DNA from: S012-113 sp965368405 | GTDB lineage: Bacteria > Bacteroidota > Bacteroidia > Cytophagales > Cyclobacteriaceae | Assembly (NCBI GenBank): GCA_965368405.1 | Contig: CBDUMS010000070.1 | Location: 1 to 20,338 of the forward strand | Direction: 5' to 3' | DNA: 20,338 nt | In this document: positions 1-5,742 of the stretch, in pieces | How positions within the stretch are numbered: the stretch's first letter is position 1 | Layout of the letters: each line of letters starts with the position of its first letter | Translations under genes and position numbers: made by a program | Notes under the pieces: model-generated | Databases searched by the model: none | Seen by the model: only the letters and a program-made list of their open reading frames with translations | What the model was told of the DNA's origin: nothing

Positions 1-137
1 CAGTAGAGACCCCAGATTGCATGCGAGTATGAGTTTTATGGTCTTGCCCGTCCGTCTAATGGCGGACGCCAGGATTTACATCCGTGAATCACAACACCGA
101 ACTCCTGCAGGAAAGTGATTTACCTGTCGGTGGTAGA

Positions 138-183
138 ACCCACCCCGCCTTAGCCTTTGGCAGGCACCCCTCCCAGGAGGGGA
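138..183 (+). repeat. REP-like GC-rich repeat, copy 1
   Basis: The copy begins with ACCCACCCC and ends with a palindrome at 167-182, whose 7-base arms CCCCTCC and GGAGGGG surround CA. Between these lies a second small GCC/GGC hairpin (about 148-165). The same start and palindrome recur in inverted orientation at 351-379. Short intergenic GC-rich palindromes of this kind occur in Bacteroidota and resemble the REP elements mobilised by REP-associated tyrosine transposases (RAYTs). No RAYT gene is in the window, so that link is inference. Confidence 0.65.
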
Positions 184-350
184 ATAGATCAAGTAATTGT
201 GGATTATTTATTAATCAAGAAGAGCAAAACTCTGCTTGAAGGAGGTAAGCTTTCTGTACTTTACTCTAGTTAAGGAGTCGGGTAGCGTGGACTAAACGAT
301 AATGTTAGTTTACGTTGATATACGCTCTTGTTTTAAATCAGATTAATTAG

Positions 351-379
351 TCCCCTCCTGGGAGGGGCAGGGGTGGGTT
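351..379 (-). repeat. REP-like GC-rich repeat, copy 2 (inverted)
   Basis: On the minus strand this reads AACCCACCCC, a two-base spacer, then the same CCCCTCC-CA-GGAGGGG palindrome (352-367 on the plus strand). It lacks the extra inner hairpin of copy 1. With copy 1 it forms an inverted pair whose ACCCACCCC ends point outward, enclosing about 170 bases. It lies 13 bases past the stop codon of the minus-strand PLP enzyme gene and could fold in that transcript, but no U-tract follows the hairpin, so it is not called a standard terminator. Confidence 0.65.
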
Positions 380-392
380 AATATACTAACCG

Positions 393-1367
393 TTACAAAG
401 TATGCCCCTGGTCAAGCATCCACTTATCGTCATAAAACTTACTCATGTACTTAACGCCATTATCGGGAATTACTGTAACAATTGTAGCGGGCTCTTTAAG
501 AGTAGCTGCCAGTTTAAGGGCACCCCAAACATTAGCACCGCCAGTACCACCACCAAAAATGCCTTCTTCCTGTGCTAATTTTCTTGCCGTTCCAAAAGCA
601 TCCTGATCGTTAAATTGGTACATGTCGTCAACCACGGAAAAATCCATAGCATGAGCAATATGGTCTTCGCCAACACCCTCAACCTGATAGGTGTTCTCTT
701 CTGGTTCTGGCACTTCACCGGTTTTAAAGTACTCGTAATAAATTGACCCAAATGGATCGGGCATAATAATTTTAACATTGGGGTTTTGTTCCTTAAGATA
801 CTTCCCAATACCACTTATTGTGCCCCCAGTGCTGCCTGCGGCCACAAAATGCGTCACCTTACCCTTGGTCTGATCCCAGATTTCCGGGCCAGTTGAATGA
901 TAATGAGCTTCGGGGTTTTTCTTATTATCGTACTGGTTAAGCATAAAGCTATTAGGTGTTTCAGCGGCCAAGCTGCGTGCTTTGTTTACATAATGCTCAG
1001 GCGATTCGGGTGGCGCCGAGGTAGGACAAACAACTACTTCTGCTCCAAACGCTTTTAAGGCGTCTTGTTTTTCTTTACTTACCTTATCCGGCATCGTAAG
1101 AATTGCTTTATAACCACGAATTGCCGCATTCATGGCTACGGCCGCACCCGTATTACCGCTGGTGTTTTCGATAATTATACCACCTTCCTTTAGCTCTCCA
1201 CTGGCTTCGGCGTCATTAATAATATGATTTACGATCCTATCTTTAATACTCCCACTAGGGTTAAAGAACTCCAGTTTTACATAAATATCAATATGCGAGT
1301 AAGGATTTATTTTTTTTAGTTTAACCAAAGGAGTGTTACCAATGGTTTCGAGAACAGGGTTTGTCAT
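393..1367 (-). CDS. Cystathionine beta-synthase / cysteine synthase-type PLP enzyme
   Basis: This is a cytoplasmic fold-type II PLP enzyme of 324 residues. Such enzymes replace the beta-substituent of serine or O-acetylserine with a thiol. NPSGSIKDR (36-44) holds the PLP lysine, K42. TSGNTG (69-74) is the substrate-binding Asn loop, and GSTGGT is the phosphate-binding glycine loop. The stretches after it (DPFGSI, YQVEGVG, and the C-terminal MSKFYDDKWM) resemble the catalytic core of cystathionine beta-synthase more than classic CysK. The C-terminal CBS regulatory domains of eukaryotic enzymes are absent. A longer reading frame starts at 1418, but ATG 1367 begins the conserved MTNPVLETIGNTPLV segment and lies just after a promoter box at 1387-1394, so 1367 is preferred. 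Whether it makes cysteine or cystathionine cannot be settled from sequence. Confidence 0.9.
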   Translation of the reverse strand: MTNPVLETIGNTPLVKLKKINPYSHIDIYVKLEFFNPSGSIKDRIVNHIINDAEASGELKEGGIIIENTSGNTGAAVAMNAAIRGYKAILTMPDKVSKEKQDALKAFGAEVVVCPTSAPPESPEHYVNKARSLAAETPNSFMLNQYDNKKNPEAHYHSTGPEIWDQTKGKVTHFVAAGSTGGTISGIGKYLKEQNPNVKIIMPDPFGSIYYEYFKTGEVPEPEENTYQVEGVGEDHIAHAMDFSVVDDMYQFNDQDAFGTARKLAQEEGIFGGGTGGANVWGALKLAATLKEPATIVTVIPDNGVKYMSKFYDDKWMLDQGHTL

Positions 1368-1386
1368 TTTGCGATTGTTTAAGCAT

Positions 1387-1418
1387 GCAAAGTAGCAAAA
1401 CCCTGAGCGGTCTCGCAA
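1387..1418 (-). promoter_or_regulatory. Bacteroidota-type promoter for the PLP enzyme gene
   Basis: On the minus strand TTTG (within 1414-1418) is followed after 19 bases by TACTTTGC (1394-1387). This fits the Bacteroidota sigma-70 consensus TTTG-N19-TAnnTTTG in both boxes and spacing. The -7 box ends about 20 bases before ATG 1367. It overlaps the end of the upstream kinase gene, which suggests the PLP gene is transcribed at least partly on its own. Confidence 0.6.
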
Positions 1419-1419
1419 A

Positions 1420-1935
1420 TCAATTCCCTTTTATCGCAGAATCTATAGCGGTTATAGCCAGTTTTAGGCGTCTATCCTTTTCGCCAGATACTTCAACGAT
1501 CTCAGATGAATAGGCTTTTAATGATTTTTGATAATAGGTAAAGAGCTCTTCGCGATCTGTTGGGTTTTCACGGAGTGGGTCTGCCTCCCAGGGAATGTCG
1601 GGTTTAAGAAGAAGAAAAAGATCGGGTGCCCGTGCGAAAGCTTGCTTTTCGATAAATGGATTGCAACGTCCGTATTTCCACTCACTCCATATTTTTACTA
1701 CCTCTAAACTGGTGTCGCAAATAACAAGCTCATTCGCCTTCGCCATGGCTTCGTCTTCTACTTTAATTTGCCCTTCTGCGATCGATAATAAGTCATCCTC
1801 AACATAAATCCCCTTTCGTTGGATTAGGTAGCTTCGGCTATATTCAGAAACCCAGGGTATACCATAATGCTTAGCCAGAGCTTTGCAGAGAGTACTCTTG
1901 CCGCTCGATTCCGGCCCGGTTACCACAACTTTCAT
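1420..1935 (-). CDS. NadR-type nicotinamide riboside kinase (AAA-like ATPase)
   Basis: This protein of 171 residues matches the C-terminal kinase domain of NadR, which phosphorylates nicotinamide riboside to NMN using ATP. The P-loop GPESSGKST is at 7-15, followed by EYSRSYL (31-37), a conserved Walker B-like VICDTS (71-76), and the family motif around PWEADPLRENP (115-125). The HTH repressor domain and the NMN adenylyltransferase domain of enterobacterial NadR are absent, so this is a kinase alone. Its ATG overlaps the pnuC stop codon by four bases (ATGA), implying translational coupling. With the transporter it forms a salvage pair in which phosphorylation traps imported nicotinamide riboside in the cytoplasm. 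Naming is by family resemblance and context; specificity is inferred. Confidence 0.88.
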   Translation of the reverse strand: MKVVVTGPESSGKSTLCKALAKHYGIPWVSEYSRSYLIQRKGIYVEDDLLSIAEGQIKVEDEAMAKANELVICDTSLEVVKIWSEWKYGRCNPFIEKQAFARAPDLFLLLKPDIPWEADPLRENPTDREELFTYYQKSLKAYSSEIVEVSGEKDRRLKLAITAIDSAIKGN

Positions 1936-2558
1936 GAGGCCTTAATAGATTTACGCCATTCAATATACCCAGCGGCTGCCAGGAATATGTAGATGAAATA
2001 GAGTAGGGCATAAAAATAAATACCCTTATAAATGTATATCCCTGTTGCCAGAACATCGATTATAAGCCAATAGTACCAGTTCTCTAGTTTTTTGCGGGTA
2101 GTAAGCCACATGGCAGTTACACTCAAAATCGAAGTTGTGGCATCCCAATAGGGTAAGGCTGCGGGTTCCAGACCGTCGATTAGATCGGGTAATTTCACCA
2201 AGAAGAAGCCAAAAATCATGATTCCTACAATTGAAATCCCCAATACCAGAACATTGTTCAAAAGGCTATTGGTCGATACAGGTAGCTCTTCCTCATCTTC
2301 TTTTTTGCCATATTTCCAGTAGTACCAACCATAAATATTTAGGACCAGAAAAAAGATATGCAGAATAAAATCTCCATACAGCTGTATTCGCCAGAAGATC
2401 ACGAAAGAGATGAGGACATAGGTTATTCCGGCTGGCCAGGTTAAGATGTTTTGCTTAATGAGATACCAGACAGTAAGTAAGCCAAAAACCAACCCCAGGA
2501 ACTCAAGAAAATCTATTCCGGTGGCATAGGCCACAACTTCACTCCAAAACTCTTGCAT
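1932..2558 (-). CDS. pnuC: PnuC-family nicotinamide riboside transporter
   Basis: This integral inner-membrane protein of 208 residues has about seven hydrophobic segments and the aromatic signature of PnuC: the LTWPAGI turn near residue 40, NIYGWYYW near 74-81, and the C-terminal WYYWLIIDVLATGIY stretch followed by GYIEW. PnuC proteins move nicotinamide riboside by facilitated diffusion, while the sister PnuT group moves thiamine. The four-base overlap with a nicotinamide riboside kinase gene favours the nicotinamide riboside role. The upstream gap is only 22 bases, leaving no room for a TPP or NAD riboswitch. Confidence 0.9.
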   Translation of the reverse strand: MQEFWSEVVAYATGIDFLEFLGLVFGLLTVWYLIKQNILTWPAGITYVLISFVIFWRIQLYGDFILHIFFLVLNIYGWYYWKYGKKEDEEELPVSTNSLLNNVLVLGISIVGIMIFGFFLVKLPDLIDGLEPAALPYWDATTSILSVTAMWLTTRKKLENWYYWLIIDVLATGIYIYKGIYFYALLYFIYIFLAAAGYIEWRKSIKAS

Positions 2559-2575
2559 ACGTATTAATTGAAAGG

Positions 2576-2583
2576 CAAACTTA
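2576..2583 (-). promoter_or_regulatory. Possible -7 box upstream of pnuC
   Basis: TAAGTTTG on the minus strand matches TAnnTTTG exactly and lies 17 bases before the pnuC start, overlapping the stop codon of the upstream channel gene. A -33 TTTG is not present at the right spacing (only TTTC nearby), so the promoter is weak or relies on read-through from upstream. Confidence 0.35.
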
Positions 2584-4182
2584 GAACAGTATTTGATTTA
2601 TAAGTGAAACTGTAAAAATACTTAGCAAAAACCACCCAATAAATCCTTGCAAAATACAGACATAGCGTGCTGCACCCGTAGTAGGGATTGTGCCAAATCC
2701 AAGGGTCACAAAGCTATTGAGACTCAAGGTTATCGCATTGATTATACTTATGCCAAACCCTACCATAAGCGTTAAAAAGGGCTTTACTCTGCCTTTGTCA
2801 TTCTTGTCTATAAAGTCTCGAAAGTCAGATATAAGCCTTGCCTTGCTTGTAACATCCCATTCCGAAGGATAGAAGAAATAGAATACTGCGAATATCAGAA
2901 TAACATAGATTGAAATAACTATGGAAAGTGCCGGGTCGGTACCGTGATTGGTATAAAACTTAAGGAGCTGAGCAAGTTTCCATCGGAAATAGTGCTTAAA
3001 ACCACCATTCTTATGATAGAGATAACCTAAGCGATTAAGGTAGAGGTCTTTGATTTGAATATACGAGAGGTTGGCAGACTCAATATCTCCTGTTGATTTA
3101 TAACCAAGAAACATGATTTCGTAGCTCTGTACTAATTTGTCGAAGTTGGTTTTATCGGCGAGTTCTTCTTCGGTTTCACCCCGATAGAGCTCGCAGTAAT
3201 AACAGTTCATGCCATTAGGAGAATCCTCACCATAGAGGTTTTTATAGACAACGAAACCTTTCTTGAATTGACTGAAAGGAACATACTTGCCAAACTCAGG
3301 AAATGACGCATCATGAAAATCAACAGGCTCGTTGAATATATTGTTGGCCATTTCAAGCCGTGTCCCAACCTTGCTATCTGCAAATTGAATAGGGGCATTA
3401 AAGCTATTATCGATTAAAACGAGCTTATCGCAACTCACATCAATCATATGCTTAAGGCTATCGGATGCTACAAAGGTATTCTTCCGCAACATTACCTGAT
3501 CGGCTTGAACATCCTCGAACTTAAGTTCGCTCTTAATCAAGTTCTTCGTAAGATCGGTAACGACAGACTTATTTTTGCTTAATGTCGCTTTTTCCAGTTC
3601 ACTGCTGATAATATTAACAATTTCGAAACCTTGGTTATTTGAAACTGTAAGTTGGTGATCTACCCTGGTTTTGAATAAGGTGATGGAACCGGCATTTTCT
3701 TCATCGTTTCTTAGCTGGTTAATAAGCAGGTTGTCTATTGCAGAGTTTAATAGACGAAGTCCTTTTAGCTTTCCTCCATCTATTCTAACTGATACTGCAT
3801 TTAAATTGGAAATTGTTAGCATATCAAACTCACAATTATTGAGTAGGATATTGGTGATTTTAAGATCTGAAAAGCCTTTACCAAGAATCTTACAATTATG
3901 AAACTCAATACTTTTTTTAAGAACCAATTGCCCTGAATCGATTTTGGCATTTTTAAAATAACGATCAATTTTGCGTAAGCTAAAATTACCCAAGTCAATA
4001 GTTTTGTTGGTATAGCGTACCGTAGATGATTTGCCATTAATTAATTGATTAATTACTGTATTGTATCCAATTACGGTATCGGCTTCTTGGTTGGTTGAGC
4101 CGCCAACAGCTTGTGCTAAAGTTATCTGACTAGCGAAGACCAGGGCAAGAAAAGAGATGATTTTAGTTAAATGATTTTTCAT
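2581..4182 (-). CDS. Exported beta-helix-like ectodomain fused to a potassium-channel-like pore
   Basis: This protein has 533 residues. Residues 1-25 form a signal peptide ending LAQA. Residues about 55-300 show short repeating units with alternating hydrophobic residues and Asn/Asp/Cys turns (for example LLNNCEFDML), as in pentapeptide or right-handed beta-helix folds. A CYYC pair is at 327-330. A first membrane segment is at about 418-438, a charged loop at 440-467, a second segment at about 469-488, the filter-like TLGFG at 493-497, and a last segment at about 505-531. Hydrophobic segment, pore loop with T-L-G-F-G, hydrophobic segment is the layout of two-TM (Ion_trans_2) potassium channels. 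With a cleaved signal peptide the filter would face the periplasm, as in known channels, and the ectodomain would sit there too. I infer a gated ion channel; ligand and ion are unknown. No dedicated partner is visible nearby. Confidence 0.72.
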   Translation of the reverse strand: MKNHLTKIISFLALVFASQITLAQAVGGSTNQEADTVIGYNTVINQLINGKSSTVRYTNKTIDLGNFSLRKIDRYFKNAKIDSGQLVLKKSIEFHNCKILGKGFSDLKITNILLNNCEFDMLTISNLNAVSVRIDGGKLKGLRLLNSAIDNLLINQLRNDEENAGSITLFKTRVDHQLTVSNNQGFEIVNIISSELEKATLSKNKSVVTDLTKNLIKSELKFEDVQADQVMLRKNTFVASDSLKHMIDVSCDKLVLIDNSFNAPIQFADSKVGTRLEMANNIFNEPVDFHDASFPEFGKYVPFSQFKKGFVVYKNLYGEDSPNGMNCYYCELYRGETEEELADKTNFDKLVQSYEIMFLGYKSTGDIESANLSYIQIKDLYLNRLGYLYHKNGGFKHYFRWKLAQLLKFYTNHGTDPALSIVISIYVILIFAVFYFFYPSEWDVTSKARLISDFRDFIDKNDKGRVKPFLTLMVGFGISIINAITLSLNSFVTLGFGTIPTTGAARYVCILQGFIGWFLLSIFTVSLINQILF

Positions 4183-4237
4183 TTCAACAAGGAATAAAAT
4201 CCATTAGCCAAGATACATAATAATCTCTGTGCAATAA

Positions 4238-4825
4238 CTATTCACGGACATTTCCCGATAACACACTCACCTTCGAGTTAAAGGGGTTTCCAGAGGCTCT
4301 TCGGAAGGATACAACTTGTCCCGTATGCCATAAGGCGTCGGAGATTGGCCCATTGATTTGATTCCAAAATGGGTATTCTGTGGTACGGGTAGGACTCGCA
4401 AACACAATCTTATAATCATTCAGATCGTTAGGAGAACTATTCTTTAAGATCTCACTTGCTTGTTGTAGATTGTTTAGGGTTATGGCACGTTTTTCAGCAA
4501 AGGTCAAGTCCTCTCGGGTAGTACTGCCGTCGTTCGAGAGCTTCTTTACAGAATTTAGAATGACTTCAGTTAGCCCAAGAATATGATCGATGGTTGCCTC
4601 CGATGTCCGTGCTTCGCTAGAAGGTTTATAGGCTAAATCTTCTGGCCGCAGTCCTTCTGTTGCCCAATAATAGCGAAATCCAAGGCCATCGATCATTCGA
4701 GCAGCTACATTAGTGGCAGTATAGCTTTCGGGTGCCTCGGGAATTTTCGCATAAGGTAATTCTTGACTTTGGGCCATAGCAGATAAACTTACAGATACCA
4801 ATCCAATTATAAATAATAATTTCAT
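4238..4825 (-). CDS. Exported DinB-fold protein
   Basis: This protein of 195 residues has a Sec signal peptide (1-19, ending AMAQS). The rest fits the DinB/YfiT four-helix metal-binding fold: GLRPEDLAYKP (58-68), TIDHILGLT with H81, and DALWHTGQVVSFRRASGNP (163-181) with D163 and H167. H81, D163 and H167 could form the usual metal site, with Asp in place of one His. DinB-fold proteins include thiol-dependent transferases and many of unknown role; most are cytoplasmic, so export is unusual. The gene begins five bases after the stop of the RidA-family gene, so the two form an operon. No substrate can be named. Confidence 0.75.
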   Translation of the reverse strand: MKLLFIIGLVSVSLSAMAQSQELPYAKIPEAPESYTATNVAARMIDGLGFRYYWATEGLRPEDLAYKPSSEARTSEATIDHILGLTEVILNSVKKLSNDGSTTREDLTFAEKRAITLNNLQQASEILKNSSPNDLNDYKIVFASPTRTTEYPFWNQINGPISDALWHTGQVVSFRRASGNPFNSKVSVLSGNVRE

Positions 4826-4830
4826 CTTCT

Positions 4831-5382
4831 TTATTGTTCTTGTACTTCAACAATTAATTCAATTTCAACAGCAATGTTACGCGGCAATGAACCCATTCCT
4901 ACTGCTGCCCGGGCATGCTTACCGCGGTCTCCAAACACCTCAACCATGGTGTCGGAAAAGCCATTGATAACTTCAGGCTGGTTGGTGAAATCTGCCGGTG
5001 CATTAACCATACCGAGCACCTTAACAACCCGCACCACCTTATTAAGGTCTCCTAATTCTTGTTTGAGCACCGATAACTGCTGGATAGCTACAAGTCGAGC
5101 CGCTTCATACCCTTCTTCAATAGTTAAATCCTGACCAACCTTGCCTGTAACCCGAGTGCCATCCGCACGGGTAGGACCCTTGCCGGCCATAAAAAGCAAA
5201 TTGCCGCTCCGAACAACGTGCACGTAGTTGGCTACCGGCGTGCCGGGATCTACCAATTCAATACCTAATTCTTTCAGACGTTCTTCAATATCATAACTAT
5301 AAAGATCTTCTGAGGTTTTTTGATCTGCTGGACTGTAACATGAAGTCAGGCCAACTAAAACTAAAATCGTTAATATTCTCAT
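4831..5382 (-). CDS. RidA/YjgF-family lipoprotein
   Basis: This protein of 183 residues begins with a lipoprotein signal peptide with lipobox LTSC (lipidated C15). The RidA domain covers about 35-180: ANYVHVVRSGNLLFMAGKGP, the GKVGQDLTIEEGYEAARL block, and HARAAVGMGSLPRNIAVEIE near the C terminus. R158 matches the conserved arginine that binds carboxylates in RidA enzymes, and E174 the conserved glutamate. The block order fits the larger YjgF_YER057c-like subgroup (about 150 residues) rather than E. coli RidA itself. RidA hydrolyses reactive enamine/imine intermediates in the cytoplasm; a lipid-anchored form must act in the envelope, so its substrate is unknown. It is the first gene of a tight operon with the exported DinB-fold gene. 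No strong promoter box was found upstream. Confidence 0.82.
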   Translation of the reverse strand: MRILTILVLVGLTSCYSPADQKTSEDLYSYDIEERLKELGIELVDPGTPVANYVHVVRSGNLLFMAGKGPTRADGTRVTGKVGQDLTIEEGYEAARLVAIQQLSVLKQELGDLNKVVRVVKVLGMVNAPADFTNQPEVINGFSDTMVEVFGDRGKHARAAVGMGSLPRNIAVEIELIVEVQEQ

Positions 5383-5742
5383 TGTTCTATAAGGCTGTTT
5401 TATGCTATATTAATAAATATCGAATCGATAATTGCTGCTCCAAGTCTTAAATCGGCACTTAGATCCTCTTTATGCAGGAGTCGTATCGAACCATCGTAGT
5501 AATCGGTATTGTAATGACCTCTGCTTTTTTCATTGCTAGAATGCCAGAAAATATGGCAATGGAGCGTAGTGTTGGAATTGTTTATATCTTTTTCTGTTCA
5601 CAATCAATCTGAGTGATGGCCACTCATAACTATTTTATTGTAGTTGCTAGTTAATGGATTAATTTTACTCTCTGGGTAATGTTTCGAAAGCTTTATGCTG
5701 CTCTGAATGCATATTCATTTTATTAACACTAACTACTAAAAA
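5383..5742. other. Intergenic region between divergent genes
   Basis: This 360-base gap separates the start of the RidA-family gene (minus) from the M14 gene (plus), so it must hold promoters for both. A plausible M14 promoter is listed separately. On the minus strand one frame stays open from about 5597 to its stop at 5400, some 65 codons, but contains no ATG and matches no family I know. On the plus strand a 46-codon hydrophobic frame starts at ATG 5472 and ends at 5612, without a ribosome binding site. Because the two overlap, neither is called a gene. No tRNA or long inverted repeat is seen. Confidence 0.5.
5638..5667 (+). promoter_or_regulatory. Possible promoter for the M14-amidase pair
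   Basis: TTG at 5638-5640 is followed after exactly 19 bases by TAATTTTA (5660-5667), one mismatch from the Bacteroidota -7 consensus TAnnTTTG. It lies about 75 bases before the M14 start codon. Such AT-rich matches arise by chance fairly often, so support is modest. Confidence 0.28.

Larger units (their letters stand above)
1..392. other. Non-coding region with REP-like repeats
   Basis: No convincing gene is visible in this stretch. All six frames are broken by stops within short distances and none shows a recognisable family motif. A small hairpin is present at 49-54 pairing with 63-68. The dominant structure is a pair of GC-rich repeats in inverted orientation, listed separately. A perfect AAGGAGGT at 239-246 is not followed by a start codon at useful spacing, so it is not taken as a ribosome binding site. 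The region lies directly downstream of the minus-strand PLP enzyme gene that ends at 393. Confidence 0.6.

Noticed and set aside
239..246. Perfect AAGGAGGT resembling a Shine-Dalgarno site
   Set aside because: No start codon with an open frame lies at suitable distance downstream, and Bacteroidota rarely use such sites.
1368..1418. Longer N terminus for the PLP enzyme from ATG 1418
   Set aside because: The extra 17 residues do not match the family and would overlap the promoter boxes at 1387-1418; ATG 1367 begins the conserved sequence.
2581..4182. Whole protein as an ordinary pentapeptide-repeat protein
   Set aside because: The strict A(D/N)LxX pentapeptide pattern is not regular, and the C-terminal pore-like module is clearly an additional domain.
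5472..5612. 46-residue hydrophobic plus-strand frame as a small membrane protein gene
   Set aside because: No ribosome binding site or promoter, no recognisable family, and it overlaps another open frame on the opposite strand; likely chance.
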